Source: UTCFX2 sp002050125 (GTDB lineage Bacteria; Chloroflexota; Anaerolineae; Anaerolineales; UBA4823). Taken from it: a DNA stretch of 47,152 bases. Below the pieces are notes generated by a model. It was given only the letters and a program-made list of their open reading frames with translations. It ran no database searches and was not told the origin of the DNA. The stretch is from the NCBI GenBank assembly GCA_027494035.1, contig JAOSJQ010000020.1, forward strand, positions 3,952 to 51,103, given 5' to 3'. The stretch's first letter is position 1; each line of letters starts with the position of its first letter. Of the stretch, positions 34,501 to 42,961 are shown in pieces. The translations under genes were made by a program, and so were the position numbers.

Positions 34501-34954
34501 TCCGCTCCAGGATGTGAGGGCGCTGATTGCGTTCCTACGGCGTCCCATCCTGCGCACACGAGTTGGGGTGTGGCACATGCCGCTCCAGTGTGTCGGGCAA
34601 GAGCGCGATGTTGCAGCGCGGCTAGGCGTCGAAGCGGTGGACGTGCGCGATCCCATCCGGCAGCAATTGCCTGAAGGTACGCGCTTCGTGCGCCTGACCG
34701 TTGAAAAAACGCTCGAAGCCCTTGATTTCTTCGCCACTACCCGAGGGATCACCGATTGCGCTTTTGTCTGCCACATGGACTTGCTACTAACTGGTTTGAG
34801 CCGAGAAGACCGGCAGCGATTTTGGGAGAGCTTGTTCGATGGCCTGCCACACCGCTCGCGCGCTTTGCTGTTGGCGATCCCAGAGACGGCTCACGGCGTT
34901 CTGCTGCCCGATCGGTGGCGCGAAGCATGGCGTCGCGACGGGCGTTTGGTGTGA
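34487..34954 (+). CDS. Small BREX-associated protein (BrxB-like, tentative)
   Basis: This 155-aa protein is soluble, with alternating strands and helices: RVGVWHMPLQ, GTRFVRLTVEKTLEALDFFAT, CAFVCHMDLLLTGLS, then RQRFWESLFDGLPHRSRALLLAIPETAHGVLLP. The two-part P-loop-free fold and its place just before brxC recall BrxB (DUF1788) of other BREX types, but it is shorter and no single motif proves it. GAAGAAG lies before ATG 34487, and it overlaps the preceding gene by 14 bp. It could be an accessory of the BrxC/PglZ complex. I do not recognise it with certainty. Confidence 0.5.
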   Translation: MEQSDPLQDVRALIAFLRRPILRTRVGVWHMPLQCVGQERDVAARLGVEAVDVRDPIRQQLPEGTRFVRLTVEKTLEALDFFATTRGITDCAFVCHMDLLLTGLSREDRQRFWESLFDGLPHRSRALLLAIPETAHGVLLPDRWREAWRRDGRLV

Positions 34955-34989
34955 TGAGATCAGCGTGAGACATAGGGAGTCAAGAGATC

Positions 34990-37900
34990 ATGCTGAAGAT
35001 AAAAGACATTGTGGAACTGGACACCAGAGGCGAGTTTCGCAGCGATGTGCAGTTGAGCGACTACGACAAGGCCTCGCTCAACCGCTCCTTGCTGCAATCT
35101 TACATTTTCTCTGTGAGTACTCCCAGTTCGTTTGGCGGGAAAACGCAGTCTATTGCCGCCCTGGGTTTGCTGGACGAATTGCTCAGGGCATTTCGTTATG
35201 ACAAGTTCGACAACCGCTTTGTCGCCATCGCCAACTATGGACATGGCAAGAGTCATCTGGCGCTCGTGCTAGCCAACTACTTTGCCAGGCCCACGGCCTC
35301 GCCTGAGGTCACGATCGTTCTTGACCGCATCGAACAAGCCCTGAACAACCCGGCCAAAGCGCAAGGGTATCGGGAGTTCAAGGAGGAGCGTGGAGAATTT
35401 CTGGTGCTGCGCTTGCGCGGGGACGATCCGCGCCCGTTACGCGAGCAATTCTTCCGGGCGCTCAAGCAGGCTCTGGCCGAACACGACCAGACTCGTGGTA
35501 TAGAGCTTCCTTTCTGGGAAAAGCAAGCTGGGCAATATCTGCGCAGCTTGGCAGCAGACCAACTAGAAAAAGCCAACGCTTTCCTGGAGCGTTACGGGCT
35601 GGACGTGCCCGCTCTCGCCCAGGAGGTCGGGGAATGCCGTCAGCAGGCGTATGAACGCTATGTGGAGCTATTCGCACACCTGAGTGCCGGCATTCAGCCC
35701 AATCTTGAGGGGCATGTCAGCCTGCGGGAGGCGATGGGTTGGGTTGTCGGCGAGTACTGCGGTAGGGGGAAACCCCTGGGCGGGCTGCTTATCCTGTTCG
35801 ACGAATTCAGCCTGTACGTTCAGCGTTACGCGCGCGACAAAGCAGCAGGCGAACTGCAGGACTTGTTGCAGGGGATAGAAGATCACCGAGAAAGTGCCGC
35901 TTTCCTTGCCTTCGGCCAGCACGATCCGGACGAAGTAGCTACTCAGGCCCTGTCCGGCGGACAACTGCTTCAAAGCCTGAGAAAAGAACTGGAGCGGCTG
36001 CCCAAGCGCTTTGCGCTGTACTCACTGATGGAGAGCGTGCTCGATTCCTATTTGAAGCAGTCGCCTGCTGCGTGGGACGAGTTCCTCCAGGATCGCACGG
36101 TCAAAGGTATGATCTGGGGGCAGACGGAGACCACCTGGGACCTCTTCGTCAAGCACTACGACGAGGAACTAGGCTGGACGAATCAGAAGTTTCGTGAGGC
36201 GGTGACCCAAGGCTGTTTCCCGCTGCACCCCACGACTACGGCGTTGCTTTGCCAGGTCAAGATGCAGCAGGGTGAAAGCATCGGCGCAGCGCGCACCGTT
36301 TTGGGTTTCGTGCGCGATCAGCTTGAGCATCTTGCCGAGAAACCAGCCCATGACGGCGGGCAGGTGCACTGGATACTGCCGATTGCGTTGGTGGATTATT
36401 TCGAGCGCCGGCTGACAGGAGACACGCCTGCTCTTTATGAGGCATTTGTCGCGGCGCAACGCAGCCTAGAACAGGTTTTGGGCGAGGACGCCACAGAAGT
36501 TCACCGAAAGATACTCAAGGCCCTGCTGCTACAGGAAGTCGCTCGCCTGCCAGGTAGGAATAGGAAGCAGGCCGCGTTGTTGGCGCATCTGAGTGGTCTC
36601 GACGAACAGGTGGCGCTTCAGGCGCTCAAAGAACTGAGCCAGAACAATACTGTCATCCGCTACGATCCTATTCATGGTGCCAACAGCTTCTGGCCTGTGG
36701 GAATAGACCCCAAGCGCCTAGAGCAGGCCATTCGCGAAGAGACCGAACGTATTCGTCTGAAATCGATAAATTTTGTGGCGGAGCTTGACCAGTGGCTGCG
36801 CAACGATCCTGCTTTGTATGAGTTTGGCAGCGTGAAGTTGGACGTAGACTGGGGACATCAAGACGATTGGGCTGCCGAGGAATATGTCTTCTCTACCGAG
36901 GCCCCTGAGATAGTTCCGTCCTTCGCCCTTAACGCAAAGGGTCTGCAAGATGGCATTCGCGGTGTTGTAGCCTGGATGTTCCTGCGTGATGAGTCCGAAC
37001 GCGACGCGTTGCGCGAGCGGGCACAGAACTTCGTGGTGGAGCAGGGTGCGTCAAGCGGCTCAGCAGAGACGCCTCTGCCGGTAATCGTCATGTTGCCCAA
37101 AGAGCCTGTGCCTGAACTCGAAGAGCTGTTTGTCCGCCTCAAAGCGCTGGAGGCTGTTGGCAAGAATAAGGACTTGTTAGGAGAAATCGGGCAACAGACA
37201 TACAGACAGGAGTTTGAGCGCACCAAAGTCGAACTGAGCAGAGCGCTGCGGCGATTGCGCGGAAACACGGAGCACATCTGGGATATTCGTCGCAGTCCAG
37301 GAGAGATAGTGGTCCATCAGGCTTATCAGGCTGCCGTTGCCGCCAGCGGGTATGGCTTGAGCGTCAAGAATGTTCTCAAGCAGTTGTATGACATGGCGTA
37401 CCGCCATCGTCCACCGGAGTTCTTCAGGCAATATCAGTTCGGAAGGTCGAATGTGCTGAACAGAGCGGTGAAGAACGTTGCCAAGAACCTCCTGCACGAC
37501 AATATTGGTAACGCCTTGAAGGGTATGGATAACGTTTCCAAGGATTTGTGCGAGAAATACCTTGTGTCGAAGTGGGGTGTGCTGACGCAGACTTGGGGTA
37601 CGCTGGCCCCCCACGCCCTACAGAAGCCGACCTCGCTGAAATTGCAGCCCGCCTGGGATTTACTCGATCGAACATTTCAGCCAGGCACACAAGATATCGC
37701 TGTCGGCGAGGTAATTCCTAAGCTCCTCAACCCGCCCTATGGCTTCGACTACAACACGGCGATGCTGCTTCTGAGCGGTTGGCTGGGGTATCACCGGTCG
37801 GAGTTGCGCCTGAGCCGCAGGGGTGAGCAGATCGGCTTTGGAGAGCTAGAGAGACAAATCGAGACAGCCAAGACCTCACGCGACTTCCTGAACTGGGGTT

Positions 37901-39273
37901 GCGTGAACGTCCTGGCCATCTCTCGTCGTGATCCAGACGCCGCCCTGAAAGAAATGCGTGAAATCAGGAGAAGAGTCAGTAAGGGCGAAAACTTCTCGCA
38001 GGAGGATGCGAGTCAGGCCCTGCTGGCGCTAGACGAATTCACGGAGAATGAAAGGAATCCTGCTGACCAGCGCCAGCAGGCAGCCGAGATCGCAGGCAGG
38101 TTGCGAAAAGCTATTGAGGCCGCCCAGAAGTATGACGAAGAAGCGAGAGAAATCTTGACAGGTCTCAATGTTCAGTTGGAAGTGACTGAACTGCTCAAAC
38201 TTCGGAGCAAGCTCATGAAGCTAGCCTCCAGTGAGCAGGTCACTGTGACGCAGCCAGCTATTCACGATATCGAAGCGCGTATCTTTGAGAAGCTTGAGCA
38301 GGCGCTGGAGAAAGAGCATCGCCTTGTGGAGGGGCTGGCCGACATTACTCAGGTTGGCGCGTTGGAACAGCGGCTGCGTGCTCTGAAGAAACAACTGACC
38401 CAGCAGGGGCTGGGGTCTCATGCGGATCAGCTGGCAACTATCGAGAGCGCTCTTGATGAGCGAATCAGACTACTCAAAGCAGCGGAGCAAGAGGCCGCTA
38501 TCCAAAACGAAATCGAGGCGATGACGGTAGACGCTGGGTTGCCAAAGCTTTATGACTACCGCCAGCGCCTGCAAGAGATACAGCTCATCTCGCCTGATCT
38601 CAGGCAAGTACACGACAGAAAACAGGAAGCGATTGGGCGAGAGATCCTCGGTCTGGAGAAGTTTGCTGCCGACATTATTGACCGTGCTCACAGCGCTGAT
38701 TTGACCAGCGTCCAGCAGATACAGAAGGAAATCATTCGCTGCCAGAGTCGCTATCAGGGTGCGGAGCATGAACAGATCATCGGCCAAGCGTTGGACTATC
38801 TGGAAACACTCCAGCAGTTTCGGTCGGAATTGAAGAGCGTGATGAGCCAACTTAGGTTGATAGTCTTGGAAGATGTCCAGGCTGCCCAGGAGAGGACAGA
38901 GCAGATCGCGTCGGACTTCAGGCAGAAACTGAGCCCCCAGCACCTCCAGGAATTGATATCAACAAGTCGGGAACTTGAGCAAAGAATCCAGCAGGAGCAA
39001 CGTCGAGCGGCCCAGTGGCTAGAAGAACGCGAGCGAGAAGCATCGCAGCCAGACGCTTCGCTGAGCGCCATTCAACAGAAACTACAGCGTGCGCCTGCCT
39101 TCCTTCCTGCAGACTGCCAGACGCGCCTGGACACCCTACGTGCCCGTGTGCAAGAGGGACTTGATCGAGACTATATCGCCCAGATCGAGTTTCTGTTCCG
39201 ATCACTTGGCACTCCAGACAAGCGCAAAGAGTGCTTGAACAGACTGCTGCAATTGGTTGCAGACAAAGTCTAG
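34990..39273 (+). CDS. brxC: BREX P-loop ATPase BrxC/PglY
   Basis: This 1427-aa protein begins LKIKDIVELDTRGEFRSDVQL, has Walker A ANYGHGKSHLAL (81-92) as in BrxC/PglY, and Walker B GGLLILFDEFSLYVQRY (264-280, D271/E272). Helical domains follow, and a long coiled-coil C-terminus (about 1000-1400) rich in Glu, Gln and Leu. BrxC is the conserved AAA+ ATPase of BREX systems, required for both host DNA marking and phage exclusion, and acts with PglZ. ATG at 34990 has GGGAG nine bases upstream, and PglZ follows 23 bp after its stop, the usual order. It is somewhat longer than typical BrxC (about 1200). The reading frame is intact. Confidence 0.85.
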   Translation: MLKIKDIVELDTRGEFRSDVQLSDYDKASLNRSLLQSYIFSVSTPSSFGGKTQSIAALGLLDELLRAFRYDKFDNRFVAIANYGHGKSHLALVLANYFARPTASPEVTIVLDRIEQALNNPAKAQGYREFKEERGEFLVLRLRGDDPRPLREQFFRALKQALAEHDQTRGIELPFWEKQAGQYLRSLAADQLEKANAFLERYGLDVPALAQEVGECRQQAYERYVELFAHLSAGIQPNLEGHVSLREAMGWVVGEYCGRGKPLGGLLILFDEFSLYVQRYARDKAAGELQDLLQGIEDHRESAAFLAFGQHDPDEVATQALSGGQLLQSLRKELERLPKRFALYSLMESVLDSYLKQSPAAWDEFLQDRTVKGMIWGQTETTWDLFVKHYDEELGWTNQKFREAVTQGCFPLHPTTTALLCQVKMQQGESIGAARTVLGFVRDQLEHLAEKPAHDGGQVHWILPIALVDYFERRLTGDTPALYEAFVAAQRSLEQVLGEDATEVHRKILKALLLQEVARLPGRNRKQAALLAHLSGLDEQVALQALKELSQNNTVIRYDPIHGANSFWPVGIDPKRLEQAIREETERIRLKSINFVAELDQWLRNDPALYEFGSVKLDVDWGHQDDWAAEEYVFSTEAPEIVPSFALNAKGLQDGIRGVVAWMFLRDESERDALRERAQNFVVEQGASSGSAETPLPVIVMLPKEPVPELEELFVRLKALEAVGKNKDLLGEIGQQTYRQEFERTKVELSRALRRLRGNTEHIWDIRRSPGEIVVHQAYQAAVAASGYGLSVKNVLKQLYDMAYRHRPPEFFRQYQFGRSNVLNRAVKNVAKNLLHDNIGNALKGMDNVSKDLCEKYLVSKWGVLTQTWGTLAPHALQKPTSLKLQPAWDLLDRTFQPGTQDIAVGEVIPKLLNPPYGFDYNTAMLLLSGWLGYHRSELRLSRRGEQIGFGELERQIETAKTSRDFLNWGCVNVLAISRRDPDAALKEMREIRRRVSKGENFSQEDASQALLALDEFTENERNPADQRQQAAEIAGRLRKAIEAAQKYDEEAREILTGLNVQLEVTELLKLRSKLMKLASSEQVTVTQPAIHDIEARIFEKLEQALEKEHRLVEGLADITQVGALEQRLRALKKQLTQQGLGSHADQLATIESALDERIRLLKAAEQEAAIQNEIEAMTVDAGLPKLYDYRQRLQEIQLISPDLRQVHDRKQEAIGREILGLEKFAADIIDRAHSADLTSVQQIQKEIIRCQSRYQGAEHEQIIGQALDYLETLQQFRSELKSVMSQLRLIVLEDVQAAQERTEQIASDFRQKLSPQHLQELISTSRELEQRIQQEQRRAAQWLEEREREASQPDASLSAIQQKLQRAPAFLPADCQTRLDTLRARVQEGLDRDYIAQIEFLFRSLGTPDKRKECLNRLLQLVADKV

Positions 39274-39296
39274 CTGGGAGGACGCGAGACGAGCGG

Positions 39297-41501
39297 ATGG
39301 AGAGCATCCTTCTTGATCGCTTTGGCGATGCCTGCATTCCGGAGGGATACACCTTAATTGACAGCGAGGTGGCGTTCCTGTCTCAGGTTACTGCTGAAGG
39401 AAAGTGGCTCGTTCGGGGATCACGTCTGTGTCAGTGGGCAGAAGCTTTCTTTGCCGGACGTGGCATACGCGTCGAGGAAGTGTTCTCCCCCTGCGCAGAG
39501 CTGCAGCAAGCTGTCCCCGACCTCACAGACGAGCAAGCGGTTGACCTTCTCACCAGGCTTGGCGCGCACTTCGACGATCTTCAGCGTCCCCTCACAGCCC
39601 AGACTATTGCAGCGGCTCTCTATCCGGGCTATCTATGGCGCGCACAGCCCTCACCCAGCCATGCAGCGGAATGGCTCTTGTGGCTTGATCAGCTGGATGG
39701 CGTTGGTCAGACTGATCAACATCTGCTGCGGGTAATCGCAGAACAGTGGCTATATCAGAGTTCAGAGGAGTTGAAGCGGGTATACGAGGTAATGGAGCCA
39801 AACCAAGCGCGTGAGATGCTGAGCTGTTGGCTTGGCATTGATGTTAAGATGCCCTTCCTGGAATTAGAGGAGTTCCCAGCAGAAGTCCAGGTTCCCCCAC
39901 GATGGCGTGATAGAGCGTCTAGGGCCTGGCGTCTCCCGCTAATTCAGACGCATGGCGCTTTCACTGAATCGTTACTGGAACGCCCTTTGCCCCCTGCCCT
40001 TAGAGAAATAGTGGCGCAGGAGGCTGTTGATTACTTCACTAACAACCCTGAGCACCTGACTGCGGCCTACCTGGACAAGCTGGTTCCCGTCATTTCGGCG
40101 AATCAGTGGAGACAATTGAGGCGACTACTACCGCCACCCGAACCATCCCCAGTGCCCAATACACCGCAAGATGTGCTGGAATGGTTCACTCAGCAGTACC
40201 TGCCCTTTCGAGAGTGGCAAGAGCTAACCAACGATCAGCAGGCTCTTCATCACGTGCTGGTACTCGCGCAGTGTTTCGCAGAATGGTATCTGGCATTCTA
40301 CCCGCGCGCGCTGGTCTCCAGCAATGATTCTGCTTTTCTCAGTTTCTTGAAGACAGGGGCGCTGCGACAAACAAAGACCAGGTTCGTCACTCTTCTGGTT
40401 GTTCTTGATGGGCTACATCAAACAGATGCCCGCCACTTGTTGCAGGCATTACAGGGGAAAGCCAAGCGTCTGACAGTGCGCCAAGCCGGTCTCGCCTTTA
40501 CCGCCATTCCAACCGTTACTCAATTCGCCAAAGAAGCGCTTATGAAGGGGGTCCTGCCTAAGGATAGTGCCGAAGTGCCCCTCTTGGGTGAGGATGTCTC
40601 AGAACGCCAGTCGCCAATGGAACGCCTGCAAGCCGGGCAGCCCGGAGACATTTTCATCTGGCGTATCCAAGAACCTGATCGCACCTATCATGCGCGCAAC
40701 AGCTATGACACGCTCGAAAATGAGGTCGAAGGACAGCTGAATACGGTGGCCAGCAAGATCGCCGATGTGACCAACCAGCTTTCTGACAAGATCGCGCTGC
40801 GCGTCATCCTGACATCCGATCATGGGCGGCTGCTTGGCACATCTCCGCGCTGTGTTCCAGTTCCGGCAGGAATGCAGACCCATGGTCGTGCTGCCTGGGG
40901 GCGAGCCTGGCAGGATTTTTCAACGTCTGGCTATGTGCTGGATGGTAACACCGCCTACCTATATGGTGAGCGCTTTGGTCTGACAGAAGACATAGCCATC
41001 ATCCTGGATGAAAGCGCTTTCCTCACCAGCGATGGAAAACAGGGCGCAGAGCGATACCCTCATGGCGGATTGTTTCCAGAGGAGGTCCTTGTTCCATGGA
41101 TTGAGCTAGAACGAGACGTTGTACCTACTCAGGAAGTTGGAACAGGCATTCAAGTACGGATCACCGGCAAGGGCAGAGCTGGACAGCCAGGAGTCCTCGA
41201 CATCGAGATCGCCAACGCCAACGAGATTCCTTTGGTGCTGAGTTCGGTCCGTCTATCACTGGGCGAAAAGCGCCGGCTGGAATCGTTTGATCTCGAAAAC
41301 GAGATACCAGCACTCAAAGAGCATCACGAGCAGGTAGAACTGAAACTGTGGCCATCGAAGGATGAGGCACGGCGCGCCAGCGCTTCGGTGGTTGTGCGCT
41401 GGCCAGGTGGAGAGTATGTCGAAGTCTCCGCTACGATAGACATCGAGAGCGAAGAGCTATACTGGCGTGACGCCTCGCTCCTGGAAGACCTCGACTTATA
41501 G
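39297..41501 (+). CDS. pglZ: PglZ-domain protein (BREX alkaline phosphatase-like)
   Basis: The product has 734 aa. The C-terminal half has the PglZ alkaline-phosphatase-fold residues: LLVVLDGLHQTDA (D371, the usual metal/nucleophile Asp position), FTAIPTVTQFAKEALMKGVLP, ILTSDHGRLLG (D508/H509) and YPHGGLFPEEVLVPW (H589). The N-terminal half (1-330) is helical and unassigned. PglZ is one of the two proteins conserved in all BREX types; it is a metal-dependent phosphodiesterase-fold protein with no agreed substrate. ATG at 39297 is used. GGGAGGAC lies farther upstream (15 bp) than normal, so the start is less sure. It is cotranscribed with brxC and brxL. Confidence 0.87.
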   Translation: MESILLDRFGDACIPEGYTLIDSEVAFLSQVTAEGKWLVRGSRLCQWAEAFFAGRGIRVEEVFSPCAELQQAVPDLTDEQAVDLLTRLGAHFDDLQRPLTAQTIAAALYPGYLWRAQPSPSHAAEWLLWLDQLDGVGQTDQHLLRVIAEQWLYQSSEELKRVYEVMEPNQAREMLSCWLGIDVKMPFLELEEFPAEVQVPPRWRDRASRAWRLPLIQTHGAFTESLLERPLPPALREIVAQEAVDYFTNNPEHLTAAYLDKLVPVISANQWRQLRRLLPPPEPSPVPNTPQDVLEWFTQQYLPFREWQELTNDQQALHHVLVLAQCFAEWYLAFYPRALVSSNDSAFLSFLKTGALRQTKTRFVTLLVVLDGLHQTDARHLLQALQGKAKRLTVRQAGLAFTAIPTVTQFAKEALMKGVLPKDSAEVPLLGEDVSERQSPMERLQAGQPGDIFIWRIQEPDRTYHARNSYDTLENEVEGQLNTVASKIADVTNQLSDKIALRVILTSDHGRLLGTSPRCVPVPAGMQTHGRAAWGRAWQDFSTSGYVLDGNTAYLYGERFGLTEDIAIILDESAFLTSDGKQGAERYPHGGLFPEEVLVPWIELERDVVPTQEVGTGIQVRITGKGRAGQPGVLDIEIANANEIPLVLSSVRLSLGEKRRLESFDLENEIPALKEHHEQVELKLWPSKDEARRASASVVVRWPGGEYVEVSATIDIESEELYWRDASLLEDLDL

Positions 41502-41517
41502 CAGGCAGAGATTCCCT

Positions 41518-42954
41518 ATGCAACAGACAGACCTAGATAGCAAAGTTCAGCAGGTTTTTGACAACCTGGCTATTGACAAGCGACGACTGCGCATGAGTCA
41601 GTTAGGTAAGCGCGGCGTGCCCGCCTACGTGGGAGAATGGCTGCTAGACGAAATCGCGCCGGGCACGGGTGAGCTTTCACCAGAGGACGCTTCCCGGGTC
41701 TTTCGATGGGTTGAACGCTATCTGCCCCGTCCTGAAGATACCGCGGCAATCAAGAATCGCCTGTATAACGATGAGGTGGTCAAGGTACTTACGTCTGTGC
41801 AGGTAGACGTAGTGTTGACTCGTAGTCGCCAAGAGCGTGTGGCCAGGTTAAGTCTACTGCAGATCCCTGAAGCGCAGATTGCTGATGGCTTGGTTGAGAA
41901 ATATCCAGATCTGCTCAATCAAGGTCTCTGGGGGGTCGTTGAGTTGATCAGAAGTCCCGAAATGATCGAAGGCCCGCCGATTGTGATAGTGAACTTCAAG
42001 CCCATGCAGGCAACTGTCAACCTGGATTTGTATAAAGAGGCGCGGCGTGAATTCTCTTTGAGCGAGTGGATGGATGTCCTCCTCACCTCGATGGGCTACA
42101 ATCCGTCTGTTTTCACTGAGGAAGAGAAGACCCTGCTGCTATGTCGCCTGTTGCCGCTCGTTGAAAAAAACATGCACCTGATTGAGCTTGCTCCTAAAGG
42201 GACGGGCAAGAGCTATATTTATGAGAACATCAATCCTCAGGTACGTCTGATGAGCGGCGGCAATGTATCGCCCGCCATCCTCTTTGTGAACAATGCCACA
42301 GGACAGTGGGGTTTGTTGGCGCGTTACAAAGTCGTGGTGCTGGACGAAGTACAGACTCTGAAATTCGAAAAGCCTCAAGAAATCATAGGAGGCCTTAAGG
42401 GATTCCTGGCAAATGGACGTCTCACTCGCGGTGGTCTGCATGAGACAGCCAGCGATTGTGGTTTGGTGCTGCTGGCCAATATCTTGCTCGACTCTCAGCA
42501 GAGACCTATCGCCACCCTCTTGGTCAAAGAACTGCCCGATTTTCTGCAGGAGCCTGCTTTCCTTGACCGCATTCGCGGCATTTTGCCTGGCTGGCGGATC
42601 AGAAAGCTCAGTAGCGAATGTTTCGCGGCTGGTACTGGCCTCAAATCGGACTTTCTTGGTGATGCTTTGATTGAGCTTCGCGAAGATTTGGCAATTGATG
42701 AGTGGTGTGGCCGAAGAATAGAATTGGTCGGAAAGAAAAAATATAAGCGCAATGAGGACGCTGTGCAGGCAATTGCCAGCGGGATGATGAAGCTGCTCTT
42801 CCCGCACGGCGAAGTCTCCCGTGAGGATTTTGAGCACTACTGCGTACGTCCTGCCCAAACGCTCAGGCAGCTTATCTGGGATCAGTTGTACACTCTGGAC
42901 GCTGAGTATCGCCAGTACGAAAGCGACATCTCCTACGAGATTCTGTGGGACTGA
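41518..42954 (+). CDS. brxL: BrxL-type AAA+ ATPase lacking the Lon protease-like C-terminal domain
   Basis: This 478-aa protein starts VQQVFDNLAIDKRRLRMSQLGKRGVPAYVGEWLL, with AAA+ Walker A APKGTGKS (225-232), Walker B KVVVLDEVQT (271-280), and the FLANGRLTRGG and FLDRIRGILPGWRI segments of BrxL. Full BrxL is longer (about 650-690 aa by my recollection) because a Lon-like domain follows; here the chain ends just after the ATPase lid, at ISYEILWD. No continuation in any frame is visible, because the desulfurase starts 8 bp later. BrxL is a DNA-bound ring ATPase needed for phage exclusion. Loss of the Lon part may be genuine to this BREX subtype. ATG at 41518 is the first Met. Confidence 0.85.
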   Translation: MQQTDLDSKVQQVFDNLAIDKRRLRMSQLGKRGVPAYVGEWLLDEIAPGTGELSPEDASRVFRWVERYLPRPEDTAAIKNRLYNDEVVKVLTSVQVDVVLTRSRQERVARLSLLQIPEAQIADGLVEKYPDLLNQGLWGVVELIRSPEMIEGPPIVIVNFKPMQATVNLDLYKEARREFSLSEWMDVLLTSMGYNPSVFTEEEKTLLLCRLLPLVEKNMHLIELAPKGTGKSYIYENINPQVRLMSGGNVSPAILFVNNATGQWGLLARYKVVVLDEVQTLKFEKPQEIIGGLKGFLANGRLTRGGLHETASDCGLVLLANILLDSQQRPIATLLVKELPDFLQEPAFLDRIRGILPGWRIRKLSSECFAAGTGLKSDFLGDALIELREDLAIDEWCGRRIELVGKKKYKRNEDAVQAIASGMMKLLFPHGEVSREDFEHYCVRPAQTLRQLIWDQLYTLDAEYRQYESDISYEILWD

Positions 42955-42961
42955 CGAGCGC

